A stretch of 34,705 bases of DNA from Bacilli bacterium (GCA_024399115.1 JAKSHZ010000018.1:1-34705); one strand, 5' to 3'; numbered from the stretch's first letter, positions 1 to 6,186 are shown. Program-made: numbers and translations. The notes: generated from the sequence alone by a model not told the origin.

Positions 1-1487
1 AGGCATACCTTGATAAGGAAGAAGACAAGCTCACACCAAGAGGAAAATCAAACCTCTTGAAGCTTTCCCTTACTATCGCAAACATGGATGGCCGCGAGGA
101 AATCCTCATCAACGACCTTAAGGAAGCCCGTGAACTTTCTGCACCTGTATTCGAAAAACCTAAAGCTTTCGTTTATAACCCTGAAGAAGCAAAGACCGTT
201 GGAGAAAAAGCCGTACAGATGGAACTTAAACTCGATGACGTAAACATTTCTCAGTCACAGATAAGCGACGCAGAAAAAGAACGTTCAAGAATTACCGAAC
301 CTGTTCTCAACGGGGAAAGAACCGGAATGTACAAGGCATTCAAGGATTTTGAAGACAAAGGCGTTTTCGACATCCAGGGAACAACTGTAAAGCTTGCCAA
401 GAACGGCGGCCTTACTCCTACAGGCTGGAAACAGCTTCAGGCAGCAATGGAAATCTACCGTTCAAAGAAGTTCGAGACCTTCCGCTACATCATGATTGAC
501 CGCAAGACAGGAGAAATCGCAGACCAGCTTGCAATCACAAGCCACATGCCTAACTTCTGCAATGTTTCAAAGCCAAATGATGAGACATTGAAACAGGTAA
601 TCAGCCGTGCCGAGGAAAAGGACTATCTGATTGCAGTCTGCCACAACCACCCAAGCGGAAACACAACTGAAAGCTCATTTGACCGTGAACTTACAGATTC
701 CCTTGACCGTTCACTCCGCCGTAACGATGGTTTGAACCGTTTTGCAGGACACATCATCCTGGACCACGACACCTTCAACCTTGCAGTCCCAAGTGAATCA
801 CGACCTGGAAACTGTCACTGGAAGAAAATGGAACCAATGCAGGTAACTGAAATTGACCGCTTTACTGCAGAACCAAAACCTGAATGGGCCGGAAACTATG
901 TCGGCGGAACAACTGCACTCAAAGAAGTTGCCAAGAAGATCAATGAAACTGAAAACTGGAACGATGACTTCATCCCTGTAGTTTTCACAAACGCAGACAG
1001 AAACATCACTGGCGTTCAGTATTACTCAAAGAACTTCTTTGAAAACGAATCAGACAAGATCCGTAATGAATTCCAGTTCGCAGCCATGGAAGCAGGTGCT
1101 ATCGGTGCCTTCCCTGTAATCACAGATTCACTTTGGGAAAAGCTCGGCAAAGGTGCAACTGATTTTGAAGCCGTAATGAAAGCCCATGTGATGAACGACG
1201 CATTTACTGATGTTGCCTTCAACCGCACCACAATGACAGAAAAATATGACATTGAGGCTGGAAGAAACTACTACAGTTTCTATCGGGACCAGAGCGACAG
1301 AAAGATTGATGTTGTTTCAACCTGGACACCGGAAGTTAATCCACGTCTCTTCCCTCCTGAAGGAGTTGGTCAAAGAAATGACAGAGAAGGTTTCAACGCA
1401 AAACTTCCTCTCAGAGAAAGACCAGATGACACAAAAAAATATATCAACGAAAAACGTCATAAACAAAATTCTGACATGGAACGCTGA
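1..1487 (+). CDS. JAB/RadC-domain protein, C-terminal part of a larger protein (5' end outside window)
   Basis: The reading frame is open from the first bases of the window. The TTG at 57 has no ribosome site and lies inside continuous coding sequence, so the start is upstream of the window. About residues 210-260 of the visible part form a RadC-like JAB/MPN domain: HNHPSG (from 642) followed by S..D about ten residues on is the JAMM metal-binding pattern. RadC-like JAB domains are common in large multi-domain proteins of plasmids and phages, where a DNA-processing role is assumed but seldom tested. The C-terminal 200 residues show no motif I recognise, and the tail is charged. A standalone RadC is less likely, because the domain is flanked by long unrelated sequence. 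The fold is fairly sure; the function is not. Confidence 0.75.
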   Translation, partial: AYLDKEEDKLTPRGKSNLLKLSLTIANMDGREEILINDLKEARELSAPVFEKPKAFVYNPEEAKTVGEKAVQMELKLDDVNISQSQISDAEKERSRITEPVLNGERTGMYKAFKDFEDKGVFDIQGTTVKLAKNGGLTPTGWKQLQAAMEIYRSKKFETFRYIMIDRKTGEIADQLAITSHMPNFCNVSKPNDETLKQVISRAEEKDYLIAVCHNHPSGNTTESSFDRELTDSLDRSLRRNDGLNRFAGHIILDHDTFNLAVPSESRPGNCHWKKMEPMQVTEIDRFTAEPKPEWAGNYVGGTTALKEVAKKINETENWNDDFIPVVFTNADRNITGVQYYSKNFFENESDKIRNEFQFAAMEAGAIGAFPVITDSLWEKLGKGATDFEAVMKAHVMNDAFTDVAFNRTTMTEKYDIEAGRNYYSFYRDQSDRKIDVVSTWTPEVNPRLFPPEGVGQRNDREGFNAKLPLRERPDDTKKYINEKRHKQNSDMER

Positions 1488-1502
1488 TAATTAATTTCTG
1501 AC

Positions 1503-1536
1503 TGACAAGAACTGGTAATTTTACCAGTTCTTGTCA
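1503..1536. terminator. 16-bp perfect stem hairpin between genes
   Basis: GACAAGAACTGGTAA (1504-1518) and its exact complement (1521-1535) flank TT; one more T-A pair extends the stem. It starts 15 bases after the upstream stop and ends 15 bases before the AGGAGG of the next gene. No U-run follows, so it may be a weak terminator, an RNA processing or stability element, or a palindromic protein site rather than an intrinsic terminator. Confidence 0.5.
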
Positions 1537-1569
1537 TCAAGTTTTGATAACAGGAGGTTTACACATAAT

Positions 1570-3162
1570 ATGGAAAATGAAAACAATAATCTTGAAAAAG
1601 AAGAATTAGAAAAAGCAGCTGAAAGTTTACGTAATATTGATTTCAATCAGGATAATTACAAAGAACTCCTGGAAGTCATTAACAAAATTAAGGAACTTTC
1701 GAAAAACGAAAAACCAGTTAATGAAAAGCTCGTTGGAGTTCCATATCTAACTGAAAATGAAAATTTCTTCATTGCCCCAGAGAATATTAGTAACGAAGAA
1801 TATGAAAAATATTCAGCTGAAACTGATATATCTTTTTTTCAAGAACAGTTGGATAAACTGACTTATGATGAAAATGATGATTGGAATTTCAAACAAAGCA
1901 TTCTTGATCAGCGATACGACATCCAAAAGAAAATAGATGAACTTAAACTAAAATTACCACACGAAGAAGAAATTGAACGCTCTGAATCTGTTGAAGAGGA
2001 AGCAAAGGTTCCAGAACCTGAGAAGGAAGAACCAGCTGTAACTGAATCTGAAAAATCAGTTAATCCAGAACCTATTATTTTCGGAAAGACTATTTTACCA
2101 ACATTCGCATTGATAACCGACAAAGGATTAAAAACCTTTGAAAATGCAAAGGTTGTAAACTTCGATAAGGAAACAAACACATATCTTCTGGACAACGGAA
2201 AAGAAAAACTTCTGCTGCCAAAGGAAACTTTTGAGACAATTCTTTCACCTACTCAGCAAAACAAAAAAGTTGAAATGGAAAATTTCTTCAGAGCAGAGAA
2301 AACACAACCTATTGTAGCTGATAGCACGGTAATTCCTGAATTCGCAATGATCACATCCCATGGACTACAAACTTTCAAGGATATGAAGCTTCAGAAATAC
2401 AATGAAGCTGAAAATTCATATACCATAGAAAATGAAAATTCTTCTATTACATTGCAGGCTGATACATTCAAAGAAGTAACTGCCCCTGACAGATTTGATA
2501 AACATTTTGATGAGAAAACTCCAGAACATGAGAAGCTCATACAAAGCCAGTATGATGATTTCTTTAAGCAGAGAGATAACACGTCATATAACTTCAGACA
2601 TAATTTTGGAGTGTATTGCAGGAAGGAAGCTTCAAGTCCTGTAGATGCGGTTCGTATAGCAAAAGAAATCACATCCCGAATGGACAAGGAAGAGCAGCAG
2701 AAAACTTATCGTCTCTTAAAACAAATGGCTAGAGAAGACGAAACTATCACTCAAGTTTTAGTTCGTTCTTATCTTGAAGCTGTAAAAGAATCTCCTCTTA
2801 ATGAAGAGTACATTAAGAACCATAATTCTGAAAAGCTAATAGCAAGACCTTTCTACGACACTATTTCAGATAAAGGACAGCTTGTTGATAAAAACTCTAC
2901 GTTACGAGTAGGAGACACAATTCAAAATCTGGCATTCAATGTAGATAAAGTTTTCGGACCAGGAAAAGACAAAATCTATGAAGACTTAACTGTTATTTCC
3001 TCTTCAAAAGAAGGAAACAAAATTGTCTTAATGGACAAAGATAAATCCTTCTACGAAGTTCCAAGAGACACTCTTCTTGAAGGCTATAATAAGCAGCAGG
3101 AAAAACAACACAAGGCTGAAATCAAGCATCAACATAAGAATCGCATAGATATCACAAGATAA
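1570..3162 (+). CDS. Hypothetical protein with duplicated ~58-residue module
   Basis: I place the start at the ATG at 1570 (530 aa), 12 bases after AGGAGG (1552-1557); an in-frame TTG at 1531 lies inside the preceding hairpin. The N-terminal third is Glu/Lys-rich and probably coiled or disordered, with an acidic Pro/Glu linker near residue 150. Two copies of a module follow (about 2071-2244 and 2308-2481). Both have the pattern PI..., then LPTFALIT or IPEFAMIT, G(L)(K/Q)TF and a closing (E/D)TF, which looks like a small beta-rich unit. A helical segment and a C-terminal beta-like region come next. No enzymatic motif is visible. It resembles the accessory-domain proteins that accompany large polyvalent proteins on plasmids. 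Being downstream of the JAB protein suggests co-function, but no function can be assigned. Confidence 0.7.
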   Translation: MENENNNLEKEELEKAAESLRNIDFNQDNYKELLEVINKIKELSKNEKPVNEKLVGVPYLTENENFFIAPENISNEEYEKYSAETDISFFQEQLDKLTYDENDDWNFKQSILDQRYDIQKKIDELKLKLPHEEEIERSESVEEEAKVPEPEKEEPAVTESEKSVNPEPIIFGKTILPTFALITDKGLKTFENAKVVNFDKETNTYLLDNGKEKLLLPKETFETILSPTQQNKKVEMENFFRAEKTQPIVADSTVIPEFAMITSHGLQTFKDMKLQKYNEAENSYTIENENSSITLQADTFKEVTAPDRFDKHFDEKTPEHEKLIQSQYDDFFKQRDNTSYNFRHNFGVYCRKEASSPVDAVRIAKEITSRMDKEEQQKTYRLLKQMAREDETITQVLVRSYLEAVKESPLNEEYIKNHNSEKLIARPFYDTISDKGQLVDKNSTLRVGDTIQNLAFNVDKVFGPGKDKIYEDLTVISSSKEGNKIVLMDKDKSFYEVPRDTLLEGYNKQQEKQHKAEIKHQHKNRIDITR

Positions 3163-3200
3163 AAATCTTTAATAAGGAAAATTTAAGGATTAGTTAAAAT

Positions 3201-3280
3201 AAAAGAGCAGACTTGTCTAAAATCCTTGGGTGGGAGGGGATAAAGGATTTTTCATCAGGCAGTCTGCTTCTTTTTATTAT
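3201..3280. terminator. Nested hairpin, bidirectional terminator between convergent genes
   Basis: Outer arms AGCAGACT (3206-3213) and AGTCTGCT (3261-3268) enclose an inner stem AAAATCCTT (3219-3227) / AAGGATTTT (3243-3251) with a G-rich loop. T-rich runs lie outside both arms, TTCTTTTT on the plus strand and TCTTTT on the minus strand, fitting termination of the genes ending at 3162 (+) and 3305 (-). The inner stem and G-rich loop are more elaborate than termination needs. Confidence 0.65.
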
Positions 3281-3284
3281 CGGC

Positions 3285-3299
3285 AGATCCTAAGGATCT
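3285..3299. repeat. Short palindrome AGATCCT-A-AGGATCT
   Basis: A perfect 7-bp inverted repeat around one base lies just beyond the 3' end of the small cysteine protein gene at 3305. It could be a protein site or part of the termination region; no further evidence is available. Confidence 0.35.
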
Positions 3300-3304
3300 C
3301 GATA

Positions 3305-3520
3305 TTAAAGAGGGTCGTAATTATCTCTGAAACGATAAAAAGCTTTCGATTTCCTATCATGACACTGCCCCTCTCCAACTTTGGAAATTAATTCAAAATT
3401 AAATGGATTGTACTCACAATAAGAACATTTTCTTTCATTACAAGCATTCTTACATTCATCAAGATAGAGGCAAGAATCGTTCTGGTTCAGTTCACTATTA
3501 TTCATAACCACCTGCCTCAT
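3305..3520 (-). CDS. Small cysteine-rich protein, probable zinc binder
   Basis: This encodes 71 residues with cysteines at C.....C...C....C..C and a further C near the end (core DECKNACNERKCSYCEYNP), a spacing typical of small structural zinc sites. The ATG overlaps the stop of the upstream gene as TAATG, suggesting translational coupling. A second ATG five codons in (3505) is an alternative start. It forms a two-gene unit with the gene ending at 3520. I do not recognise the family; it could be a small nucleic-acid-binding or regulatory protein. Confidence 0.6.
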   Translation of the reverse strand: MRQVVMNNSELNQNDSCLYLDECKNACNERKCSYCEYNPFNFELISKVGEGQCHDRKSKAFYRFRDNYDPL

Positions 3521-3723
3521 TATTTTTCATCAGCTAAGATTTCACAAAGAAGTGCGTATGCTTCTTTTGAAGAAATGGAATCAAGAAAGTTTGCTTCAGC
3601 ACTTTCCAACTTAATGCCAAGAACTTGCTCGATTTCTCGACTTGATGGACTTAAATCATCAGAATAATTCTCCTGATAAAAATCACTTGTCATCATCATT
3701 GATGGGTCGAAAATTGCAGCCAT
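3520..3723 (-). CDS. Small hypothetical protein
   Basis: I choose the ATG at 3723 (67 aa, beginning MAAIFDPSMMM) because GGAGGT lies 5 bases before it; a longer frame to 3801 adds residues with no ribosome site. The product is acidic, with a predicted helical C-terminal half (SREIEQVLGIKLESAEANF). It is the first gene of a pair, and its stop overlaps the next start by one base. I recognise no motif. The AT-rich upstream stretch 3724-3840 holds the alternating sequence CTATATATATATAG at about 3763-3777, possibly part of the promoter. Confidence 0.6.
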   Translation of the reverse strand: MAAIFDPSMMMTSDFYQENYSDDLSPSSREIEQVLGIKLESAEANFLDSISSKEAYALLCEILADEK

Positions 3724-3846
3724 AAAATACCTCCGGCCTAATAATTTGAAACTTAAAAAGTCCCTATATATATATAGACGCGAAAGTAACATTTTCTGCA
3801 AAAAAAACGAAAAAAAATTTAAAATTTTTAATTTTTTTTGAAAATG

Positions 3847-3868
3847 ACCTATTTAAATGAAAATAGGT
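3847..3868. promoter_or_regulatory. Inverted repeat, candidate operator
   Basis: ACCTATTT (3847-3854) and AAATAGGT (3861-3868) are perfect 8-bp arms around six bases. They lie in the divergent intergenic region between 3723 (-) and 3927 (+), a usual position for a repressor site. The rest of 3724-3926 is AT-rich, and I see no other strong signal in it. Confidence 0.4.
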
Positions 3869-3926
3869 AAAGAATTCACTGAAGTTTTTTAATAAACTGT
3901 CATCATACAAGTTTTAAGGATAATTC

Positions 3927-4142
3927 ATGTCAGAAATTAAAATACGTTATTCTAAAGATGGCGATATAGAAAGTTACGACCCTTCCACTGAGAAAACTAC
4001 AGGTCATATTTCAACAATGGGAAATTTCATAGAACCAACAAAAGAAGATATCGAAAGGGATAAAAGACTTGTAGAAGAAATCGAAAAAAAATTAAGAGAA
4101 GGATACGATTTCTCAAAAGAAAATCCAACTAAGAAAAAATAA
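3927..4142 (+). CDS. Small charged hypothetical protein
   Basis: This encodes 71 residues, very hydrophilic: a short N-terminal beta-like segment (EIKIRYSKDGDIESYD), then a Lys/Glu-rich helix and a poly-Lys tail. AAGGA ends about 6 bases before the ATG. The stop codon abuts the 3' end of the convergent tRNA-Glu gene, leaving no spacer. It stands alone on the plus strand between minus-strand genes. No family recognised. Confidence 0.55.
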   Translation: MSEIKIRYSKDGDIESYDPSTEKTTGHISTMGNFIEPTKEDIERDKRLVEEIEKKLREGYDFSKENPTKKK

Positions 4143-4213
4143 GGTTGATACGGGAGTTGAACCCGTTTTGCTGGGATGAAAACCCAGTGAACTAACCGTT
4201 ATTCTAATCAACC
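4142..4213 (-). tRNA. tRNA-Glu (UUC)
   Basis: The full cloverleaf folds: acceptor GGTTGAT/ATCAACC, D-stem GAAT/GTTC, anticodon stem CTGGG/CCCAG with loop TTTTCAT (anticodon UUC, A37), and T-arm ACGGG/CCCGT with loop TTCAACT. No CCA is encoded. The discriminator would be U, unusual for Glu. It is the last gene of the tRNA operon, and its end touches the stop codon of the convergent gene at 4142. Confidence 0.85.
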
Positions 4214-4221
4214 AAACAATA

Positions 4222-4293
4222 CGGAGAATACAAGAATCGAACTTGTATAGGCGGATTAACAGTCCGCTGCACTAGCCATTGTGCTAATTCTCC
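4222..4293 (-). tRNA. tRNA-Asn (GUU)
   Basis: Acceptor GGAGAAT/ATTCTCC is perfect. The anticodon stem GCGGA/TCCGC holds loop CTGTTAA, giving anticodon GUU. T-loop TTCGATT is present. The discriminator is G, as expected for bacterial Asn. No CCA is encoded. Confidence 0.9.
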
Positions 4294-4298
4294 AAAAA

Positions 4299-4384
4299 CG
4301 GAAAGCGAGGGACTTGAACCCTCAGCATCCTGACGAATGCACCTGATTTCAAGTCAGGCCGACTACCAGTTATCACAGCTTTCC
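4299..4384 (-). tRNA. tRNA-Ser (UGA)
   Basis: A class II tRNA with a long variable arm (about 14 bases, GCATTCGTCAGGATGC region). Acceptor GGAAAGC/GCTTTCC is perfect. The anticodon stem CTGA/TCAG holds loop CTTGAAA, giving anticodon UGA. The discriminator is G, as in bacterial Ser. No CCA is encoded. Confidence 0.9.
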
Positions 4385-4390
4385 AAATAA

Positions 4391-4430
4391 GGTTCGTAGG
4401 ATTGTCGAAATCCTATTAGACGAACGTACC
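4391..4430 (-). pseudogene. Truncated tRNA remnant lacking the anticodon arm
   Basis: Forty bases in the tRNA array keep tRNA ends only: 5' acceptor GGTACGT pairs with 3' ACGAACC (one A-A mismatch), followed by the start of a D-arm (TCGTCTAAT). The sequence then jumps directly to a complete T-arm, AGGAT-TTCGACA-ATCCT. The rest of the D-arm, the anticodon arm and the variable loop are gone, about 30 bases. It is best read as an internal deletion of a former tRNA, identity lost. Confidence 0.7.
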
Positions 4431-4437
4431 ATAAATA

Positions 4438-4524
4438 CAGAGAGAAAGGGATTTGAACCCTTGGAAAGATTTCTCTTTCAACAGCTTAGCATGCTGCCGC
4501 ATTCGACCACTCTGCCATCTCTCT
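4438..4524 (-). tRNA. tRNA-Ser (GCU)
   Basis: A class II tRNA with a long variable arm. Acceptor AGAGAGA/TCTCTCT is perfect. The anticodon stem GCAGC/GCTGT (one G-U) holds loop ATGCTAA, giving anticodon GCU. T-loop TTCAAAT is present and the discriminator is G. No CCA is encoded. With tRNA-Ser(UGA) it gives the element two serine isoacceptors. Confidence 0.88.
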
Positions 4525-4531
4525 AAAAATA

Positions 4532-4602
4532 TAGTCCCTGAAGGAGTTGAACCTTCGTCATCTGATAGAAAGTCAGATGTGCTACCGTTGCACCAAGGGA
4601 CC
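4532..4602 (-). tRNA. tRNA, anticodon UUC by geometry (Glu; Arg-UCU possible)
   Basis: Acceptor GGTCCCT/AGGGACT has a G1-U72 wobble. D-arm GTGC/GCAC and T-arm GAAGG/CCTTC are good. The anticodon stem TCTGA/TCAGA encloses loop CTTTCTA, which puts UUC at 34-36 but leaves U at 37, unlike normal tRNA-Glu. The loop is one shift away from the CTTCTAA loop of tRNA-Arg(UCU), so the true identity is uncertain. The discriminator is A. No CCA is encoded. Confidence 0.75.
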
Positions 4603-4609
4603 ATAGAAG

Positions 4610-4681
4610 GGAGTAACCTGAGAGTTGAACTCAGAATGGCTGATCCACAATCAGCAGTGTTACCGTTACACTAGAAACTCC
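4610..4681 (-). tRNA. tRNA-His (GUG)
   Basis: The anticodon stem GCTGA/TCAGC holds loop TTGTGGA, giving anticodon GUG. The extra 5' G(-1) opposite C73, the hallmark of tRNA-His, is encoded. D-arm GTGT/ACAC and T-arm CTGAG/CTCAG are intact. The acceptor GAGTTTC/GTTACTC has two adjacent U-U mismatches (5-68 and 6-67), which is odd. No CCA is encoded. Confidence 0.82.
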
Positions 4682-4688
4682 ATAAAAA

Positions 4689-4762
4689 AGACCTGGATGG
4701 GATTCGGACCCACGAATAACAGTTTTGCAGACTGTCCCCTTAGACCACTTGGGTACCAGGTC
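4689..4762 (-). tRNA. tRNA-Cys (GCA)
   Basis: Acceptor GACCTGG/CCAGGTC is perfect. The anticodon stem ACAGT/ACTGT holds loop CTGCAAA, giving anticodon GCA. The discriminator is U73, the expected Cys identity base. The T-arm has one G-U pair. No CCA is encoded. Confidence 0.9.
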
Positions 4763-4765
4763 TAG

Positions 4766-4837
4766 CACGCGCGGAAAGAATCGAACTCACATCGCCGGTT
4801 TTGGAGACCGGAATACTAACCGTTGTACTACACGCGT
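4766..4837 (-). tRNA. tRNA-Trp (CCA)
   Basis: Acceptor ACGCGTG/CGCGCGT pairs fully, with one G-U. The anticodon stem CCGGT/ACCGG holds loop CTCCAAA, giving anticodon CCA. The discriminator is G, as in bacterial Trp. The T-stem has one U-U mismatch. It begins 6 bases after the stop of the XRE-type gene, so the tRNA array is probably transcribed from that gene's promoter. Confidence 0.88.
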
Positions 4838-4843
4838 AAAGCT

Positions 4844-5131
4844 TTATGCACTAAGTATTTCCACGCCCTCCGGGTCATCAATAACCATCTCTACCATTCT
4901 AGTTACAACAATATCATCCATCTGGACACCTAAAACCTGTGCAAGCACAACAAGGTTGTCCAAAGTAGGCATGTTGAGGCCTCTAAACCAGTTGTAGATA
5001 GTCTGGACGTAAGGGAAGTCCATAATGACCTGCAGTTGTCGGGGTGTAATACCCTTCTGCATCATAAGTGTTTTGATTTTCGTACCTGTAGCTGCCAAAT
5101 CAAGCACAGGTTTAAAATATGTAGTTTTCAC
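4844..5131 (-). CDS. XRE/Cro-type helix-turn-helix regulator
   Basis: This encodes 95 residues. Residues ~18-70 show the XRE pattern: KIKTLMMQKGITPRQLQ, then a recognition helix (VQTIYNWFRGLNMPT), then LDNLVVLAQVLGVQMDDIV. The start is a GTG with AGGAG 9 bases upstream. The gene follows the Cys-rich peptide by about 50 bases and is followed by tRNA-Trp after 6 bases, so it may control its own operon including the tRNAs. The inverted repeats at 5410-5427 and 5440-5455 are plausible operators. The fold assignment is good; the target is inferred from position. Confidence 0.8.
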   Translation of the reverse strand: MKTTYFKPVLDLAATGTKIKTLMMQKGITPRQLQVIMDFPYVQTIYNWFRGLNMPTLDNLVVLAQVLGVQMDDIVVTRMVEMVIDDPEGVEILSA

Positions 5132-5182
5132 GTTGATAACTCCTATTATTTCCGGAGCTTCAACACCTACACAAAGACAGGA

Positions 5183-5347
5183 TTACGCAGAAACTCCGCT
5201 TACAAAAATTGACTTATTACAATTCGACGAATTGCATTCACTCCAGCATTCACACCACGAATGTTCAGAGAAGCTATGTTCCGACCAGGAACTGCAACTA
5301 TGTTCGAGACAATTAAGATTGAAATTATTACTGTTCATAGCGTTCAT
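5183..5347 (-). CDS. Short Cys/Ser/His/Trp-rich peptide
   Basis: This encodes 54 residues from the ATG at 5347, with AAGGGGG about 8 bases upstream. After an Asn-rich leader-like start (MNAMNSNNFNLN) comes a low-complexity core of repeating S/C-x-E-H/C-S units (CSSWSEHSFSEHSWCEC), with seven cysteines in the peptide, then a short hydrophobic tail. The composition suggests metal binding or a modified-peptide precursor, but no modification enzyme or exporter lies beside it. It precedes the XRE gene in the same direction. A longer frame to 5386 exists without a better ribosome site. It may also be a chance open frame. Confidence 0.45.
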   Translation of the reverse strand: MNAMNSNNFNLNCLEHSCSSWSEHSFSEHSWCECWSECNSSNCNKSIFVSGVSA

Positions 5348-5409
5348 CTCTGAACCCCCTTTTAGTGATAAGCCAGCACAAGCCAACTTTTGCGTTGTTT
5401 CAACGCTTT

Positions 5410-5427
5410 ATGATATTAATATATCAT
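5410..5427. promoter_or_regulatory. Inverted repeat ATGATAT-TAAT-ATATCAT
   Basis: Perfect 7-bp arms around four bases lie upstream of the peptide/XRE/tRNA operon. A second inverted repeat, ACGTC-N6-GACGT, is at 5440-5455. Both sit where a promoter and operator for this operon would be expected. Confidence 0.4.
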
Positions 5428-5469
5428 TTCTAATTTTTTACGTCATTAAAGACGTTCTATAAAATCAGA

Positions 5470-5541
5470 TAGCCGTTACGGAATTGAACCGTACTCTTTC
5501 CTGGCGGAATATTTTCCATCGTAAACTAATCAGCCACCTGA
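5470..5541 (-). pseudogene. Degenerate tRNA-like sequence
   Basis: A good T-arm is visible (TACGG, loop TTCAATT, CCGTA; plus positions 5477-5493), followed by an acceptor-like ACGGCTA. Upstream, the GATTAGTTTACGATGG region resembles a D-arm. No 5' acceptor pairs with the 3' end, and no anticodon loop has U33. It is best read as a decayed tRNA; an unusual structured RNA cannot be excluded. Confidence 0.4.
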
Positions 5542-5595
5542 TGTTTTTAATATAATATCTTCAGAAAAAGATTTCATTAAAGATGTTATTTAAAA

Positions 5596-5623
5596 AATCC
5601 TTAAATTTTCCTTATTAAGGAAA
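5596..5623 (-). terminator. Hairpin and T-run ending the minus-strand run at 5637
   Basis: On the minus strand, TTTCCTTA / TAAGGAAA forms a hairpin just after the stop at 5637, followed within about 12 bases by TTTTTT. Positions 5596-5618 are an exact 23-base inverted copy of 3169-3191, which also follows a gene end. Confidence 0.5.
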
Positions 5624-5636
5624 TCTAAAATATGAT

Positions 5637-5861
5637 TTAGCCTTCAAAGTCCTTATTAAACTTCTTGAACTTTTCATATACTTCAAGAGCCAGTTTTACG
5701 GCATCCGTATAATCTTCATGCAGGATAGCCTTTCCGTTTGCATTGCGAACCTTATACTTACCGTCCTTACAGTGTTCAATCAAAGGAACATGTTCATGGT
5801 CACAAACAGAATACCACTTACCATTAATAAGTTCCTTGTGCCACTTAAAGTTATTTTTCAC
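5637..5861 (-). CDS. Small hypothetical protein
   Basis: This encodes 74 residues, starting with GTG 8 bases after GGAGA and overlapping the end of the upstream receiver-like gene by 11 bases. The sequence suggests a short beta sheet (GKWYSVCDHEHVPLIEHCKDGKYKVRNANGKAI) followed by a C-terminal helix rich in Lys and Phe. One Cys/His cluster (CDHEH...EHC) could bind metal. It is the last gene of the long minus-strand run. No family recognised. Confidence 0.6.
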   Translation of the reverse strand: MKNNFKWHKELINGKWYSVCDHEHVPLIEHCKDGKYKVRNANGKAILHEDYTDAVKLALEVYEKFKKFNKDFEG

Positions 5862-6186
5862 TTTTATTCTCCAAATAAAACCTGTGCCAGCTTTCCATCA
5901 GACTACGAATATTATCTTTTCCAACAGTATTAGAACTCTGAATATCAAACTCAGGAATATCAAGATTTCTATCCTGGCAGAATTGAACCAGAAACTTAGC
6001 ACAGTCATAACCCGATTTTTCTTCTCCCAGGTCATGATCAAAACAGACAATATCAGGAAGCCCCTTTTCATTCAGAAATGAACAGAATTCCTGATAATTC
6101 TTCACCCATGAAATAATATAGTCACCTTTTATGTAATCGTCAGGTTTTCTGAAGTCATCCAACCATAAAAGTTTCTTTTTCATCAC
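5851..6186 (-). CDS. Cyclic-phosphate-processing receiver (cREC)-like protein
   Basis: This encodes 111 residues with a compact receiver-like fold. LLWLDDFRKP near the N-terminus carries the paired aspartates, VCFDHDLG (residues ~48-54) carries the phospho-acceptor-like Asp, and SGYDCAKFLVQFC and a C-terminal SSNTVGKDNI follow. This layout matches the family described as cyclic-phosphate processing receiver domains, which is predicted, not proven, to act on cyclic phosphates in RNA-related or nucleotide pathways. Its start overlaps the upstream stop by 4 bases, and the operon's upstream part contains tRNA-Gln. A standard response regulator is unlikely: no output domain or kinase is nearby. 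Family assignment is moderately sure; the substrate is unknown. Confidence 0.65.
   Translation of the reverse strand: MMKKKLLWLDDFRKPDDYIKGDYIISWVKNYQEFCSFLNEKGLPDIVCFDHDLGEEKSGYDCAKFLVQFCQDRNLDIPEFDIQSSNTVGKDNIRSLMESWHRFYLENKSEK

Noticed and set aside
57..59. TTG start of the first gene
   Set aside because: The frame is open to the window edge and no ribosome site precedes the TTG.
4416..4997. Open frames over the tRNA array on both strands
   Set aside because: They run through several intact tRNA cloverleaves and have no ribosome sites.
5410..5427. Terminator for a rightward gene
   Set aside because: No plus-strand gene ends here and no T-run is properly placed; an operator is more plausible.
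5025..5462. 145-aa plus-strand frame
   Set aside because: It overlaps the XRE gene and the peptide gene, has no ribosome site and no recognisable features.
5851..6186. Ordinary two-component response regulator
   Set aside because: There is no kinase or output domain, and the motif layout fits the cREC-type family better.
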